DNA from: a virus
DNA length: 38,754 nt
Reading direction: 5' to 3' (one strand)
IMG/VR virus record: IMGVR_UViG_3300044638_005184
Span: 1-38,754 of that record
The position numbers and the translations under genes are program-made. How positions within the stretch are numbered: the first letter of the stretch is position 1; each line of letters starts with the position of its first letter. This document shows positions 9,029-16,314 of this stretch, one piece after another. The notes beneath the pieces were generated by a model that was given only the letters and a program-made list of their open reading frames with translations, was not told the origin of the DNA and made no database searches.

Positions 9029-9183
9029 TGTTCGCTCTCCTGCGCCCAACAGACGAGACAGGCGAGTCCTTCGGCGAGGTGTCGCACCACGACACCTACG
9101 AGGAAGCCGCACTGGCATCGCTCCCGGGCGACCGCATCGAGCGACAGGATGGGGCGTGCTCGGAGGTCGTCGAGCAATGCTGA
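9028..9183 (+). CDS. 51-aa hypothetical protein
   Basis: It starts at ATG 9028, overlapping the previous stop by one base (TGATG). The product is acidic, with the N-terminus MFALLRPTDETGESF and an EVSHHDTYEEAALASLPGD segment. The longer in-frame upstream extension is a shadow of the preceding gene. No family is recognised. Coupling at both ends supports expression with the head genes. Confidence 0.5.
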   Translation: MFALLRPTDETGESFGEVSHHDTYEEAALASLPGDRIERQDGACSEVVEQC

Positions 9184-9350
9184 TATTTTTCTGGAACGAA
9201 GAACAAGAAGACAATGAATCGGGCAGTCTTGACGGCGGCAACGGTGACACTGGACCGTCCTTCATCCCCGTGCCACTGATTCCACAACAACGCCCAACCA
9301 TGACGGCCATGGATGCCGTCACTTGGGCGGTTGGAGCCGGGCTGCTCTAG
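9177..9350 (+). CDS. 57-aa hypothetical protein
   Basis: ATG 9177 overlaps the stop of the preceding gene (TGA 9181-9183). The peptide begins MLIFFWNEEQED, has an acidic Gly-rich middle, and ends in a hydrophobic AVTWAVGAGLL. The same C-terminus recurs in a gene remnant at 9814-9849, with differences almost only at third codon positions. That shows this reading frame has been under protein-level selection. Its TAG stop is part of a CTAG palindrome that is also the stop of the minus-strand gene. Function unknown. Confidence 0.55.
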   Translation: MLIFFWNEEQEDNESGSLDGGNGDTGPSFIPVPLIPQQRPTMTAMDAVTWAVGAGLL

Positions 9351-9490
9351 CCCTTCCGCTCGTCGCGCACGGCGATTGCAAGCCAGATGGCGAAGATCAG
9401 CAGGGAGAAGCCCCACGGTTGCAAGTTTAGTGACGCCAACAGGCCCAAGACGGCGGCGGTTGCGGATATGATGCGGGCGGCGAGGTTCAT
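9347..9490 (-). CDS. 47-aa two-helix membrane protein (island gene 2)
   Basis: On the minus strand, ATG (9490) to TAG (9347) encodes 47 aa with two hydrophobic helices, ARIISATAAVLGLLASL and WGFSLLIFAIWLAIAV, and a charged tail RDERKG. This is a small inner-membrane protein with a short turn (NLQPW) between helices. It overlaps the stop of the upstream minus-strand gene by ATGA, so the two form an operon. Its stop shares the CTAG palindrome with the + strand gene ending at 9350. Holin-like, superinfection-exclusion or toxin roles are all possible; none can be assigned. Confidence 0.6.
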   Translation of the reverse strand: MNLAARIISATAAVLGLLASLNLQPWGFSLLIFAIWLAIAVRDERKG

Positions 9491-9675
9491 TGGTTTTCCA
9501 TGCGGATTCGGACGATTTTATGCTTGCAGGACTCAAACGTGCGCGGGATGATGGCAGAAGCCGCGCGGGCGGATTCGTGCAATCCTTTGTGCTCATCCAT
9601 GCAATCGGTCAGGATGGAGAGTTGGCGATCTGTCCACTTGGGAACGGTGCCACGGGCTTTTCGTTTTTGGGTCAT
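9487..9675 (-). CDS. 62-aa Myb/SANT-like DNA-binding protein (island gene 1)
   Basis: On the minus strand, the frame from ATG at 9675 gives a basic N-terminus (MTQKRKARGTVPK) followed by a single helical repeat WTDRQLSILTDCMDEHKGLHESARAASAIIPRTF...CKHKIVRIR. The leading Trp, the three-helix spacing and the RTFESCKHK recognition helix are those of a SANT/Myb-type DNA-binding domain. The start is set by a TTGACA/CATAAG promoter whose expected +1 is the ATG itself. A longer upstream frame is the shadow of the capsid gene. It is cotranscribed with the small membrane gene at 9347-9490. This is probably an autonomously expressed accessory (moron) regulator. Confidence 0.65.
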   Translation of the reverse strand: MTQKRKARGTVPKWTDRQLSILTDCMDEHKGLHESARAASAIIPRTFESCKHKIVRIRMENQ

Positions 9676-9682
9676 GGGCTGG

Positions 9683-9710
9683 CTTATGCAACCCGCGCCA
9701 ACGCTGTCAA
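9683..9710 (-). promoter_or_regulatory. promoter of the minus-strand island, probably leaderless
   Basis: Read on the minus strand, TTGACA (9710-9705), a 16-nt spacer and CATAAG (9688-9683) precede the ATG at 9675 by 7 nt. The expected transcription start coincides with the start codon, and there is no Shine-Dalgarno. The sequence is visible; promoter activity is inferred. Confidence 0.55.
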
Positions 9711-9813
9711 GCCACAATCGGAGCGGCGGGTCGTATCTGCGCAATTTGCCCGTTGAATGCCGGATAATATACAAACTTAACGCCACATAGCGGGCACCGG
9801 CAGAAATCAAACG

Positions 9814-9849
9814 GCCGTTACTTGGGCCGTAGGCGCCGGCCTGATATAG
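9814..9849 (+). pseudogene. 3' remnant of a second copy of the 9177-9350 gene
   Basis: The 36 bases encode AVTWAVGAGLI and a TAG stop. They match 9315-9350 (AVTWAVGAGLL, TAG) at 29 of 36 positions; all differences but those in the last codon are at third codon positions. An in-frame TAA lies a short way upstream (just before 9780) and no start codon follows it, so this is the tail of a gene. It lies on the far side of the minus-strand island, which is therefore flanked by two divergent copies of the same gene end. Confidence 0.6.
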
Positions 9850-9903
9850 GCGGTGTAATCCACCGACTAGGCGGATTCCGGCTTGCGATATGGTCGGCGG
9901 CAC

Positions 9904-11826
9904 ATGGCCGATCATATCATCATCCGCTCGTTCGCGCTGGACGGCGCCCGCAATGCGGCTGCCACCGGAGCCGATGACGGGATCGTGCCCGCCGTCCTCT
10001 CGACCGACGCCCCGGTATCGATGCCGATTGGCGATGGTGAAATGGTCGACGAGGTCCTGGTTCATTCGCCGGAAGCCGTGGACCTGTCCCGGTTCCCGCT
10101 GCCGGTTGTCGAAGACCACGAAGGCGCTCTGACCGCCGTGGCCGTGGCCGAGAACCCGGTGATCACCGATGGCAAGCTGCGCGCCTCCATCCGGTTCGGC
10201 GTCCAGCAGCGCGCGCGTGAAATCCTGGCCGACGTGCGGAGCGGCATCGTCCGTTCGCTGTCGATCGGATACCGCCGCTCCGAGGTCTCCGCTGAACCCA
10301 CCTGCGTCCGCGTGACCCGCTGGACGCCCATGCATGTCTCCCCCGTTGGCGCGCCCGCCGACACTGGCGCGGGATTCCTCCGCAGCGCCCCAATCAAATC
10401 TCAAGGAAAAACCATGAGCGACCCCGTCATCATCAAAGCCGACGCCGACAAGGCCGAGGCCACCCGCGCCGCCGAAGTCTCGGCCGCCCGCGCCTCCGCC
10501 ACCGCCGAAGCCAAGGACATCGCCGCCACCGCTGAATCGCTCGGCCTGCGCGCCGGTGACTACGTTGGCATGGCCCACGCCGATGCATCCAAGGCGATGC
10601 TCGCGGCCGTCGCCGCAGCCCGCGCCGCCAAGACCACCGAGCCCGCCGTGGCCGCCGTCACCGCGATTTCGGTCGACCAGGTCGAGAAGCACCGCGACGC
10701 GGCCGTGGAAGCCTACGCCGGCCGCCTGTCGATCGGCACCAAGCACGACCTGCAGGGCAACCCCTTCGCCGGCCGCAGCCTGTCCGCCATGGCCCGCGAG
10801 TTCGCCCACATGAACGGCGTGCGCGGCGTCCATCGCTGGGAGCGCAAGGACGTGGCCGAGTACGCCATCAATGGTCGCGTCGAGGGCAAGCGCGACGGTG
10901 CCAACATCGTTAATGCCAGCTTCCCCAACTTCGTCCTCGCCTCGCTCGTGACCAAGCTGATCGCGCGCGGCTTTGAACAGCGCGCCGACTCCCTGATCTA
11001 TCCGTTGATCAGCGAGCGGCAGATCGTCCCCGACTTCAAACAGTTCACGGTCGGCGGCATGGGCACCGGCAACCTCCAGAAGACCGCCGAGAACGTCCCC
11101 TTCCCCGAGCTGGCCAAGGCCGAGGGCTACTACAGCTCGACCGCCAAGATGTGGGGCGGCACCCTGTCGCTGTCGGTCCAGGCGATGATCAACGATGACA
11201 CCCTGGCATTCGACCGCAGCCTCCGCAACTCGGGCGTCATCGCGCAGAAGACCATCGAGCGGCGCACCATCCAGAAGCTCCTGATGGGCACCAGCTCCAG
11301 CGAGGCCACCTCGACCTGGACCAGCAACACCACGTCCGGATGCACCCCGGTCTACACCACGGCCGACACGCTGGCCGCCGCCCGCGCCAACATCGGCAAG
11401 GCTCCGGCCGCGCTGCTCGGCAAGGTCGGCCTCGACGGCAACCCGATCGGCAACGCGACCCGCTGGCTGGTCGCCGGACCGACCGCGGGCCAGTACCTCG
11501 CCGGCCTCAAGCAGGCGGTCGGCGGCCAGAGTGTGGGCAATGGCTTTGGCGCCATCCCTGATCTGCTGGTGTCGCCGCTGCTGGAAGCCTCGGCCCTGAC
11601 CGGCTACTCGACGACCACCTACTACGCCCTGGCCGACGCCATGGCCTCTGGTCTGCTGGTCAGCTACATCAACGGATACGAGTCGCCCCAGGTGGACGAG
11701 TATGATGCCGGCTCGACCGCCGCCCGCAACTGGCGCATCTGGCTGCCGTTCGAGGCGGATCTGTTCTACTTCACGAACGCGTCCAGCACGAACATCATCC
11801 CCGGCGCGCAGCAGGCGACGACCTGA
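9904..11826 (+). CDS. prohead protease-scaffold-major capsid fusion protein
   Basis: Three parts are visible in 640 aa. Residues 1-165 are an HK97/U35-type prohead protease with His72 (VVEDHEGAL) and Ser120 (RSLSIGYRR) as the likely catalytic pair, ending in the WTPMHVSPVGAPAD motif. Residues about 171-275 are an Ala/Glu/Lys-rich coiled coil suited to a scaffold or delta domain. Residues about 300-640 are an HK97-fold capsid subunit (VNASFPNFVLASLV, QTFT-like FKQFTVGGMG, NWRIWLPFEADL). The protease should cut out the scaffold after assembly. ATG 9904 was chosen over TTG 9883, which adds seven codons. An internal start at 10414 may give extra scaffold-capsid without protease. Confidence 0.85.
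   Translation: MADHIIIRSFALDGARNAAATGADDGIVPAVLSTDAPVSMPIGDGEMVDEVLVHSPEAVDLSRFPLPVVEDHEGALTAVAVAENPVITDGKLRASIRFGVQQRAREILADVRSGIVRSLSIGYRRSEVSAEPTCVRVTRWTPMHVSPVGAPADTGAGFLRSAPIKSQGKTMSDPVIIKADADKAEATRAAEVSAARASATAEAKDIAATAESLGLRAGDYVGMAHADASKAMLAAVAAARAAKTTEPAVAAVTAISVDQVEKHRDAAVEAYAGRLSIGTKHDLQGNPFAGRSLSAMAREFAHMNGVRGVHRWERKDVAEYAINGRVEGKRDGANIVNASFPNFVLASLVTKLIARGFEQRADSLIYPLISERQIVPDFKQFTVGGMGTGNLQKTAENVPFPELAKAEGYYSSTAKMWGGTLSLSVQAMINDDTLAFDRSLRNSGVIAQKTIERRTIQKLLMGTSSSEATSTWTSNTTSGCTPVYTTADTLAAARANIGKAPAALLGKVGLDGNPIGNATRWLVAGPTAGQYLAGLKQAVGGQSVGNGFGAIPDLLVSPLLEASALTGYSTTTYYALADAMASGLLVSYINGYESPQVDEYDAGSTAARNWRIWLPFEADLFYFTNASSTNIIPGAQQATT
10403..10416 (+). promoter_or_regulatory. internal ribosome binding site and start for scaffold-capsid
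   Basis: AAGGA (10403-10407) lies 6 nt before an in-frame ATG (10414-10416) exactly at the boundary between the protease and the coiled-coil scaffold. This is a better ribosome site than either candidate start of the full gene. It would yield a separate 470-aa scaffold-capsid protein. This is comparable in principle to nested starts in lambda C/Nu3. Confidence 0.6.
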
Positions 11827-11831
11827 TCAAC

Positions 11832-11856
11832 GTCGGGGGGTTAACAGCCCCCCGAC
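11832..11856 (+). terminator. strong hairpin after the capsid gene
   Basis: GTCGGGGGG (11832-11840), a 7-nt loop and CCCCCCGAC (11848-11856) form a perfect 9-bp GC stem 5 nt after the capsid stop. No T-run follows, so it is likelier a partial attenuator or a 3'-end mRNA stabiliser that sets capsid level relative to downstream genes than a full terminator. Confidence 0.7.
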
Positions 11857-11883
11857 ATCACCCATTCACAAAAGAGATTCACT

Positions 11884-12258
11884 ATGGCTATCACCCTCAA
11901 CAATGCGGCGGCCAAGGTCGTCCGCGAACTCACCGCCCCGGCTGGCGGCGTGACCGCGTTCACGCTCAAGATGATGGACACCCAGGATCGCCCTGTCGTG
12001 CTCCCGCTCGCCACCGCCACCTCGGGCGTCACCTTCCCCGCGCTCATGGAAGGCGGCATAGATGGCGCTCCCATCGCGACCACCGTTGCCTGTGTGCACG
12101 GCGCTCCGCTGGCCTGGTCGACCGCCAACAGCAACTTCGCGGAGGTTGCCACCGGCAGCACCGCAAATGCGCAGTGCTTGGCCGACGCAGTGATCACCAG
12201 CGGTTCGACGACCGCCAGCCTGATCCTGCGCTTCCCGGCCGCGTTTGTGGCGCCTTGA
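11884..12258 (+). CDS. small structural protein, possible capsid decoration
   Basis: This 124-aa protein is rich in Ala, Thr, Ser and Val, with no charged clusters, and looks like a beta-rich virion protein. It follows the capsid gene after the hairpin and a leader with AAGAGA before ATG 11884. Position directly after the capsid is typical for head decoration or head-stabilising proteins. No family is recognised by sequence. Confidence 0.5.
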   Translation: MAITLNNAAAKVVRELTAPAGGVTAFTLKMMDTQDRPVVLPLATATSGVTFPALMEGGIDGAPIATTVACVHGAPLAWSTANSNFAEVATGSTANAQCLADAVITSGSTTASLILRFPAAFVAP

Positions 12259-12269
12259 TCTGATCTGAT

Positions 12270-12482
12270 ATGACCAGCACCGCACCGCTCTCCGCTGCGC
12301 AAATCCTTGCGCGATTGGTGATCGTTGACGGTGCTGGTTCTGGTCAGACAGCCGATATCACCATGGCGCGGCGGTCATTCCGTGCGCGCCCTGGCCCTTC
12401 TCACGACCCTTACAGTGGCGGCATTGCCGCTGCTGCCATCTCGCCTGACGCGATTCGTGCGCGGGCCATTTTCGGAGCATGA
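12270..12482 (+). CDS. 70-aa hypothetical protein, fibre-like N-terminus
   Basis: It starts at ATG 12270 and ends in TGA 12480-12482, 3 nt before the next gene. LVIVDGAGSGQTADI resembles the repeat seen in phage fibre proteins (VDGAGSG-type). The second half is Arg/Ala-rich and of uncertain structure. It may be a truncated tail-fibre fragment or a small accessory virion protein. Confidence 0.4.
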   Translation: MTSTAPLSAAQILARLVIVDGAGSGQTADITMARRSFRARPGPSHDPYSGGIAAAAISPDAIRARAIFGA

Positions 12483-12485
12483 CCC

Positions 12486-12923
12486 ATGGCAGCCGCAGCC
12501 CAATACATCAATATCTACAAGAGTGCTGGCGTCACCATCAGCACCGCCAACACCAACCGCGACGGCACGGGTACGGTTGGTACGCTGCTCACGGCAAAAA
12601 CAGCAGCGAACGACGGGACCGGCGCAATCGTTGAACGACTTCGCTGCATTGCACAAGGCACGACCACGGCCGGCATGCTGCGGTTCTTCCGCTACACCGG
12701 GGCGGCCTACCAGTTCCTGTTCGAAGTCCCGGTGTCGGCGGTCCCATCTCCGTCCGCCACCGTTCGCGCGTGGTCGCTCGACCAGGTGACGTCGCCGGCC
12801 TATGTGGTTGACGACAGCGGTGCAATGGTTGTCCGCATCCAGTTGATGCCGGGCGAATCGCTGCGCTGCAGCACGCACAACGCCGAGACGTTCCACGTCA
12901 CTGCTGAATACGGCGAATTCTGA
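12486..12923 (+). CDS. 145-aa structural protein
   Basis: This beta-rich protein (MAAAAQYINIYKSAGVTIST N-terminus, Thr/Ala/Val-rich, ending in RIQLMPGESLRCSTHNAETFHV) looks like a jelly-roll-type virion component. It lies among head-proximal structural genes, with only a 3-nt gap to each neighbour. No named family is recognised; decoration or appendage protein is the best inference. Confidence 0.5.
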   Translation: MAAAAQYINIYKSAGVTISTANTNRDGTGTVGTLLTAKTAANDGTGAIVERLRCIAQGTTTAGMLRFFRYTGAAYQFLFEVPVSAVPSPSATVRAWSLDQVTSPAYVVDDSGAMVVRIQLMPGESLRCSTHNAETFHVTAEYGEF

Positions 12924-12926
12924 ACC

Positions 12927-13727
12927 ATGATCCGCCCCGGATCGCCCGCGCGCGGATCCATCCCCCGGCATGATGGCCGTGATTGGGGCATTTCGGATCT
13001 ATTTTTCCGCATCACGCGGCGGCTATCGTTTGTCAGCGCAGCCCGTGCGCCTCGTTCATGGACCGTCCCAGACATTGGCGAGGACGCGACGATCCAGCCG
13101 GCATGCAATGAAAAGAGCGCCAATTTTACGGCGGCAATTCATGGATCGTACACGATCACCGGGTCATGCACCGTCACCGACCCGACCCCGCAATCGGGTC
13201 ATGGGTATGACTGCCAGGTGCGCAATGGCACGCTGACCACCTCTGGCGGCAGCTATGCGGCCGGGTTCTTTGTCCGGCGCATCTATCACTCTGGCGCATG
13301 GCTTGATATCGTCATCCCGTCGCTTGCCACGGCGAACACATGGACTGGGGGCCAGACGATCACAGGCTCAACCCCCAGCACCCCCGGCGCGGGCGAAGTG
13401 CGGATAGGCGGCGGCGAGATAAAGACAGCGGGAGTCATTACGACGGCATCGGGGGCAATCTACGGCACAAAAACAACGGCCCTGGTCACGATTAATGTAT
13501 GGGTTAGCACAGCCTTGGGGTCTGCGACCGGGCTGTACGTCGTGCGTGACGTGACCAACGGGACGGTTGGCGTCTATGCGGTCGATGCCGGACTTGGCAC
13601 ATCGACAACCATATTGGCGCAGACAAACATTGAGGTAAGGTTTAACGCTGGAAACGTTGAGCTTCGCTTCGTCGGCGGAGCAGCCCGCACGATGGCCCCT
13701 ATGGTCCTTTCGCCAAGTCAGGTGTAA
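12927..13727 (+). CDS. 266-aa phage appendage protein with beta repeats
   Basis: The N-terminal 60 residues are Arg/Pro-rich. The rest is Gly/Thr/Ser-rich, with segments such as TANTWTGGQTITGS and a C-terminal beta domain near TSTTILAQTNIEVRFNAGNVELRF. The TWTGGQTITG motif and beta-strand spacing recall phage tail-fibre and virion appendage proteins. Its position between capsid and head-completion genes suggests a capsid-bound fibre. Start ATG 12927 lies 3 nt after the previous stop. Confidence 0.5.
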   Translation: MIRPGSPARGSIPRHDGRDWGISDLFFRITRRLSFVSAARAPRSWTVPDIGEDATIQPACNEKSANFTAAIHGSYTITGSCTVTDPTPQSGHGYDCQVRNGTLTTSGGSYAAGFFVRRIYHSGAWLDIVIPSLATANTWTGGQTITGSTPSTPGAGEVRIGGGEIKTAGVITTASGAIYGTKTTALVTINVWVSTALGSATGLYVVRDVTNGTVGVYAVDAGLGTSTTILAQTNIEVRFNAGNVELRFVGGAARTMAPMVLSPSQV

Positions 13728-13730
13728 ATA

Positions 13731-14063
13731 ATGCCCGATATCGTCCTCCCCCTCCCCGCCTCTGGCGTCCCGCACCATATCGAGGTGCGTGCGGACCAAG
13801 TAATCCTGACGAACGGTCTGGACGCCAGCGGCGCACCGGGAACGCCGGGCAAGTATCGGGTCGTAATCGACACACAGGCCGAAGTACAGGACGCCAACAA
13901 TCAGACGATCAACCGCACCCGCCGACCCGCCGTGTCGTTCGATCCTATGGACCACGCCGCAACCGAAATCCCCGGCACCGGCCGCACGCTGGGCGCGATC
14001 ATGATGGACCTGCTTGCCGCTGTCGACTTCTTCAAGGGCGGGAAGCCGCCGGCCGCCTCATGA
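13731..14063 (+). CDS. 110-aa hypothetical virion protein
   Basis: It starts at ATG 13731 just after TAAATA. The N-terminal half is beta-like (DIVLPLPASGVPHHIEVRADQVILT), the middle is Asn/Gln/Asp-rich, and the C-terminal helix (LGAIMMDLLAAVDFFKGG) is hydrophobic. No family is recognised. It is coupled to the next gene by ATGA. Confidence 0.45.
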   Translation: MPDIVLPLPASGVPHHIEVRADQVILTNGLDASGAPGTPGKYRVVIDTQAEVQDANNQTINRTRRPAVSFDPMDHAATEIPGTGRTLGAIMMDLLAAVDFFKGGKPPAAS

Positions 14064-14227
14064 CCACCACGACCGAATCCAGCGTGCATGACTTGGTGTT
14101 GCAACTCCGCGCCATGGTTGTTCAACGGGACAGCATGCTAGAAAAGTTCACCAAGGAAAACGCCGCCTTGCGCCGTGAGCTTGCCTCACGGTCCACAACC
14201 GCGCTTGTCAGGAAGCCCAATCCATGA
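14060..14227 (+). CDS. 55-aa coiled-coil protein
   Basis: ATG 14060 overlaps the previous stop (ATGA) and the stop TGA 14225-14227 overlaps the next start. The peptide is helical with a heptad-like segment (VHDLVLQLRAMVVQRDSMLEKFTKENAALRREL split by short turns) and a Ser/Thr/Pro tail. It is the first gene of a three-gene coiled-coil/membrane set. Function unknown. Confidence 0.55.
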   Translation: MTTTTESSVHDLVLQLRAMVVQRDSMLEKFTKENAALRRELASRSTTALVRKPNP

Positions 14228-14424
14228 AGATGCCCGAATGGTTCATGCCCGTTGTTGCCTCGGCCGGCTTAAGCTTGGCCGCATGGGCGCACACGATCAT
14301 CATGGCGCATGAGACAAAGATCGCCATCTTGCAGGATAACAACGCGGCCAAAGAGAAGCGACTAGACAACATGGATGCCAAGCTGGATCAGATCCTTAAG
14401 GAGCTACGGGACCGCAAGCCATGA
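14224..14424 (+). CDS. 66-aa signal-anchor coiled-coil membrane protein
   Basis: Residues about 5-27 form one transmembrane helix (EWFMPVVASAGLSLAAWAHTI). This is followed by a coiled coil with regular Leu/Ile spacing (KIAILQDNN, KRLDNMDAKLDQILKEL). A single anchor plus periplasmic or cytoplasmic coiled coil resembles small phage holin-accessory or i-spanin proteins. ATGA overlaps at both ends tie it to the next lipoprotein gene. A lysis role is a hypothesis only. Confidence 0.5.
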   Translation: MKMPEWFMPVVASAGLSLAAWAHTIIMAHETKIAILQDNNAAKEKRLDNMDAKLDQILKELRDRKP

Positions 14425-15206
14425 AACGTCTCATCCCTTGGCTGCTGATCCTCGTCGGCGTGGCCATGATGGCCGGGTGTGCCGAGAGCGTCAGCGATCG
14501 CATCGACGGCCGGGCCGATGGCGCCCAGGACAGCGCCACGGCCGCCCGGGTGGCCGCCGCCGAGAAGCGCGCCCAGGCCGCCAACGGCCGGGCATCGCAG
14601 GCCGACGCTGCCGCCGCCCAGGCCCGCGCCGACGCGCTGCAGGCCGCCGCCCAGGCTGAGGACGAACGGGCCGCCAAGCGTCGGGCCGAGGACGAAGCCC
14701 GCGCCGAGCGCGCCCGCCTGGCCGAAGTCGCCGCCGAAAAGGCCCGCCTGGGCTGGTGGCTATCCGCAGCTGGCGCCGCGTGCCTGGCCCTGGCCGCCGG
14801 TGCCGCCGCGCTGGGCTGGTGGCTGGGCATGGGCCGGCTGACCACGGGCCTTGGCCTGGGACTCGCCGCCATGGGCGGACTGGCGCTGGCGCTGGGTCTG
14901 ACCTGGTCGTGGCTGCCCATCGCGGCCGCTGTCCTGCTGCTGGCCATCATCGCCGCCGTCGTCTCCCTGTTGGTCCGGGCCGGCAACCACATCGCCCAGC
15001 ACGCCGAACAGATCGCCGCCGTCGACCCCGCGGACATGGCCCACGCCGACTCGGCCAAGCTGTCCAGCGCGAAGGACCAGATCGCCGCCGGCACCTGGAC
15101 CACCGTGCAGCGCCTGCGCGGCCGCCCCCTGGACGAAGCCCGCGCCAAGCTCGACGCCCTGCGCCGCCGCGTGGGCAGTTACCTGCCGCACGAGGTGCAC
15201 GGATGA
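14421..15206 (+). CDS. lipoprotein with coiled coil and three membrane helices
   Basis: Residues 1-20 form a lipoprotein signal peptide with lipobox MMAGC (Cys20). Residues about 25-105 are an Ala/Arg/Glu coiled coil. Three hydrophobic segments follow (about 110-135, 140-160 and 165-187, including LPIAAAVLLLAIIAAVVSLLV). The C-terminal 75 residues are soluble and helical. A lipoprotein that also spans the membrane is unusual. In a phage it could be a spanin/holin-like lysis component or a membrane protein for ejection or exclusion. It overlaps both neighbours by ATGA. Confidence 0.5.
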   Translation: MKRLIPWLLILVGVAMMAGCAESVSDRIDGRADGAQDSATAARVAAAEKRAQAANGRASQADAAAAQARADALQAAAQAEDERAAKRRAEDEARAERARLAEVAAEKARLGWWLSAAGAACLALAAGAAALGWWLGMGRLTTGLGLGLAAMGGLALALGLTWSWLPIAAAVLLLAIIAAVVSLLVRAGNHIAQHAEQIAAVDPADMAHADSAKLSSAKDQIAAGTWTTVQRLRGRPLDEARAKLDALRRRVGSYLPHEVHG

Positions 15207-15931
15207 CCATCAAGACCAGCTCATCCGTCACGCTGTCGATCGGCATCCAGACCATGGACGGTCGCCCGGCCCTGGGCCTGGCCCTGTCGGCGCTGTCCTA
15301 CGAAATCCGCCTCGCCGGCGTCGTCCAGTCGATCACCCCGACCCTGACCGAATCCGCCACGGTCGGCGACTTCCGCGTCTACAACCTCGCCTTCACCGCG
15401 CCCGCGACCGCCGGCCGCCTGTGGATGAACGTCCGCCCGGTCAACCGGCAACGGCACGTTCTGTCCTGGGATTCGTTCGACGAGGACCTGTCGGTCTACA
15501 CCCTGGACAGCCTCGGGTCGATCATCGCCACTACCGGCACCATCGTCGTGTCAGACCTGTCGACCGAAACGTCCCTGGAAATCTACGACGGCGACAGCAT
15601 CGACGTTAACCTGACCGTGCCCGAGGCCGCCTTGACCGCGCTCGGCGCCGCATCGCTGGCCGCGATCGACGCCCTGGCGTGCGGCGTGAAGCTGAACTCG
15701 CTGAACAGCGATGACCCGCAATCGGCAACGCTGTCGACGTCGATCGTCACCGACACCAGCGGCAACCGCGTCGTGCGCGCCTACCTCAACGCCTTCCCGG
15801 CCGCCCTGGCCGTGTCTGACGCGACCCAATCGACCCAGGCGACGATTGCCCTGCGTGCCACCGAGGGGACCAAAACCTTCATCGTCGCGACCTGTGCATT
15901 GACGATCAAATGGAAGGCAACCACGGCATGA
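15203..15931 (+). CDS. 242-aa structural protein with Ig-like beta architecture
   Basis: It starts at ATG 15203 (ATGA overlap); a longer upstream frame is the shadow of the lipoprotein gene. The protein is beta-rich with alternating Thr/Val/Ala strands (KTSSSVTLSIGIQTMDGRPA at the N-terminus; LYDGDSIDVNLTVPE-like middle) and ends in ALTIKWKATT. It resembles phage virion Ig-like or bacterial-adhesion-like domains. It directly precedes the head-tail completion genes. Specific role unknown. Confidence 0.5.
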   Translation: MTIKTSSSVTLSIGIQTMDGRPALGLALSALSYEIRLAGVVQSITPTLTESATVGDFRVYNLAFTAPATAGRLWMNVRPVNRQRHVLSWDSFDEDLSVYTLDSLGSIIATTGTIVVSDLSTETSLEIYDGDSIDVNLTVPEAALTALGAASLAAIDALACGVKLNSLNSDDPQSATLSTSIVTDTSGNRVVRAYLNAFPAALAVSDATQSTQATIALRATEGTKTFIVATCALTIKWKATTA

Positions 15932-16314
15932 CCCTGATTGCCGACATCCGCAGCAGCCTGCGCACCGTCGTCACCCTGCTGGGCGAAACGTGGACCTATC
16001 GTCGCATATCGTCGACGCTGGCCGCCGAACCCCGGACGTTTGGATCATGGACCGACATCACGGCAATCCCGGTTCCGAACGTCGCCGCAGCGGACGAGAT
16101 GGACGACACGGGCCGATGGGCGCGGGTCGAACGGCGATCCATCCGCGTGCTGGATACGGCAACCGCGCTGACCACCGGCGACCAAGCCAAAGCACCGGAC
16201 GGCACCATATGGGATGTCGACGGGCGTGATTCGGGCGGCGACGTCGGATCAGTGCGCTATCGCCTGCGACGCGACGTGGCCGGCATCAAGGCCGACAAGA
16301 GGGCCGGCATATGA
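15928..16314 (+). CDS. probable head-closure / head-tail completion protein
   Basis: From ATG 15928 (ATGA overlap) the product is 128 aa: an N-terminal helix (TLIADIRSSLRTVVTLLG), then a beta barrel-like pattern with WTYRRISS, TDITAIPV, DQAKAPDGTIWDVDGRD and RYRLRRDVAGI. Length, the beta-barrel layout and the position just before the tail terminator and tube are those of head-closure (stopper) proteins. The assignment is by context and fold impression. Confidence 0.55.
   Translation: MTLIADIRSSLRTVVTLLGETWTYRRISSTLAAEPRTFGSWTDITAIPVPNVAAADEMDDTGRWARVERRSIRVLDTATALTTGDQAKAPDGTIWDVDGRDSGGDVGSVRYRLRRDVAGIKADKRAGI

Noticed and set aside
9730-9765. TAATAT near 9760 as a capsid promoter
   Set aside because: No acceptable -35 at 16-18 nt; too weak to list.
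9676-10833. long minus-strand frame opposite the protease-capsid gene
   Set aside because: Gly/Ala/His-rich shadow of the strongly conserved + strand gene; only its last 62 codons (9487-9675), which lie outside that gene, look real.
14756-15202. upstream extension of the 15203 gene
   Set aside because: Arg/Pro-rich out-of-frame reading of the lipoprotein gene; ATGA-coupled ATG 15203 is the better start.
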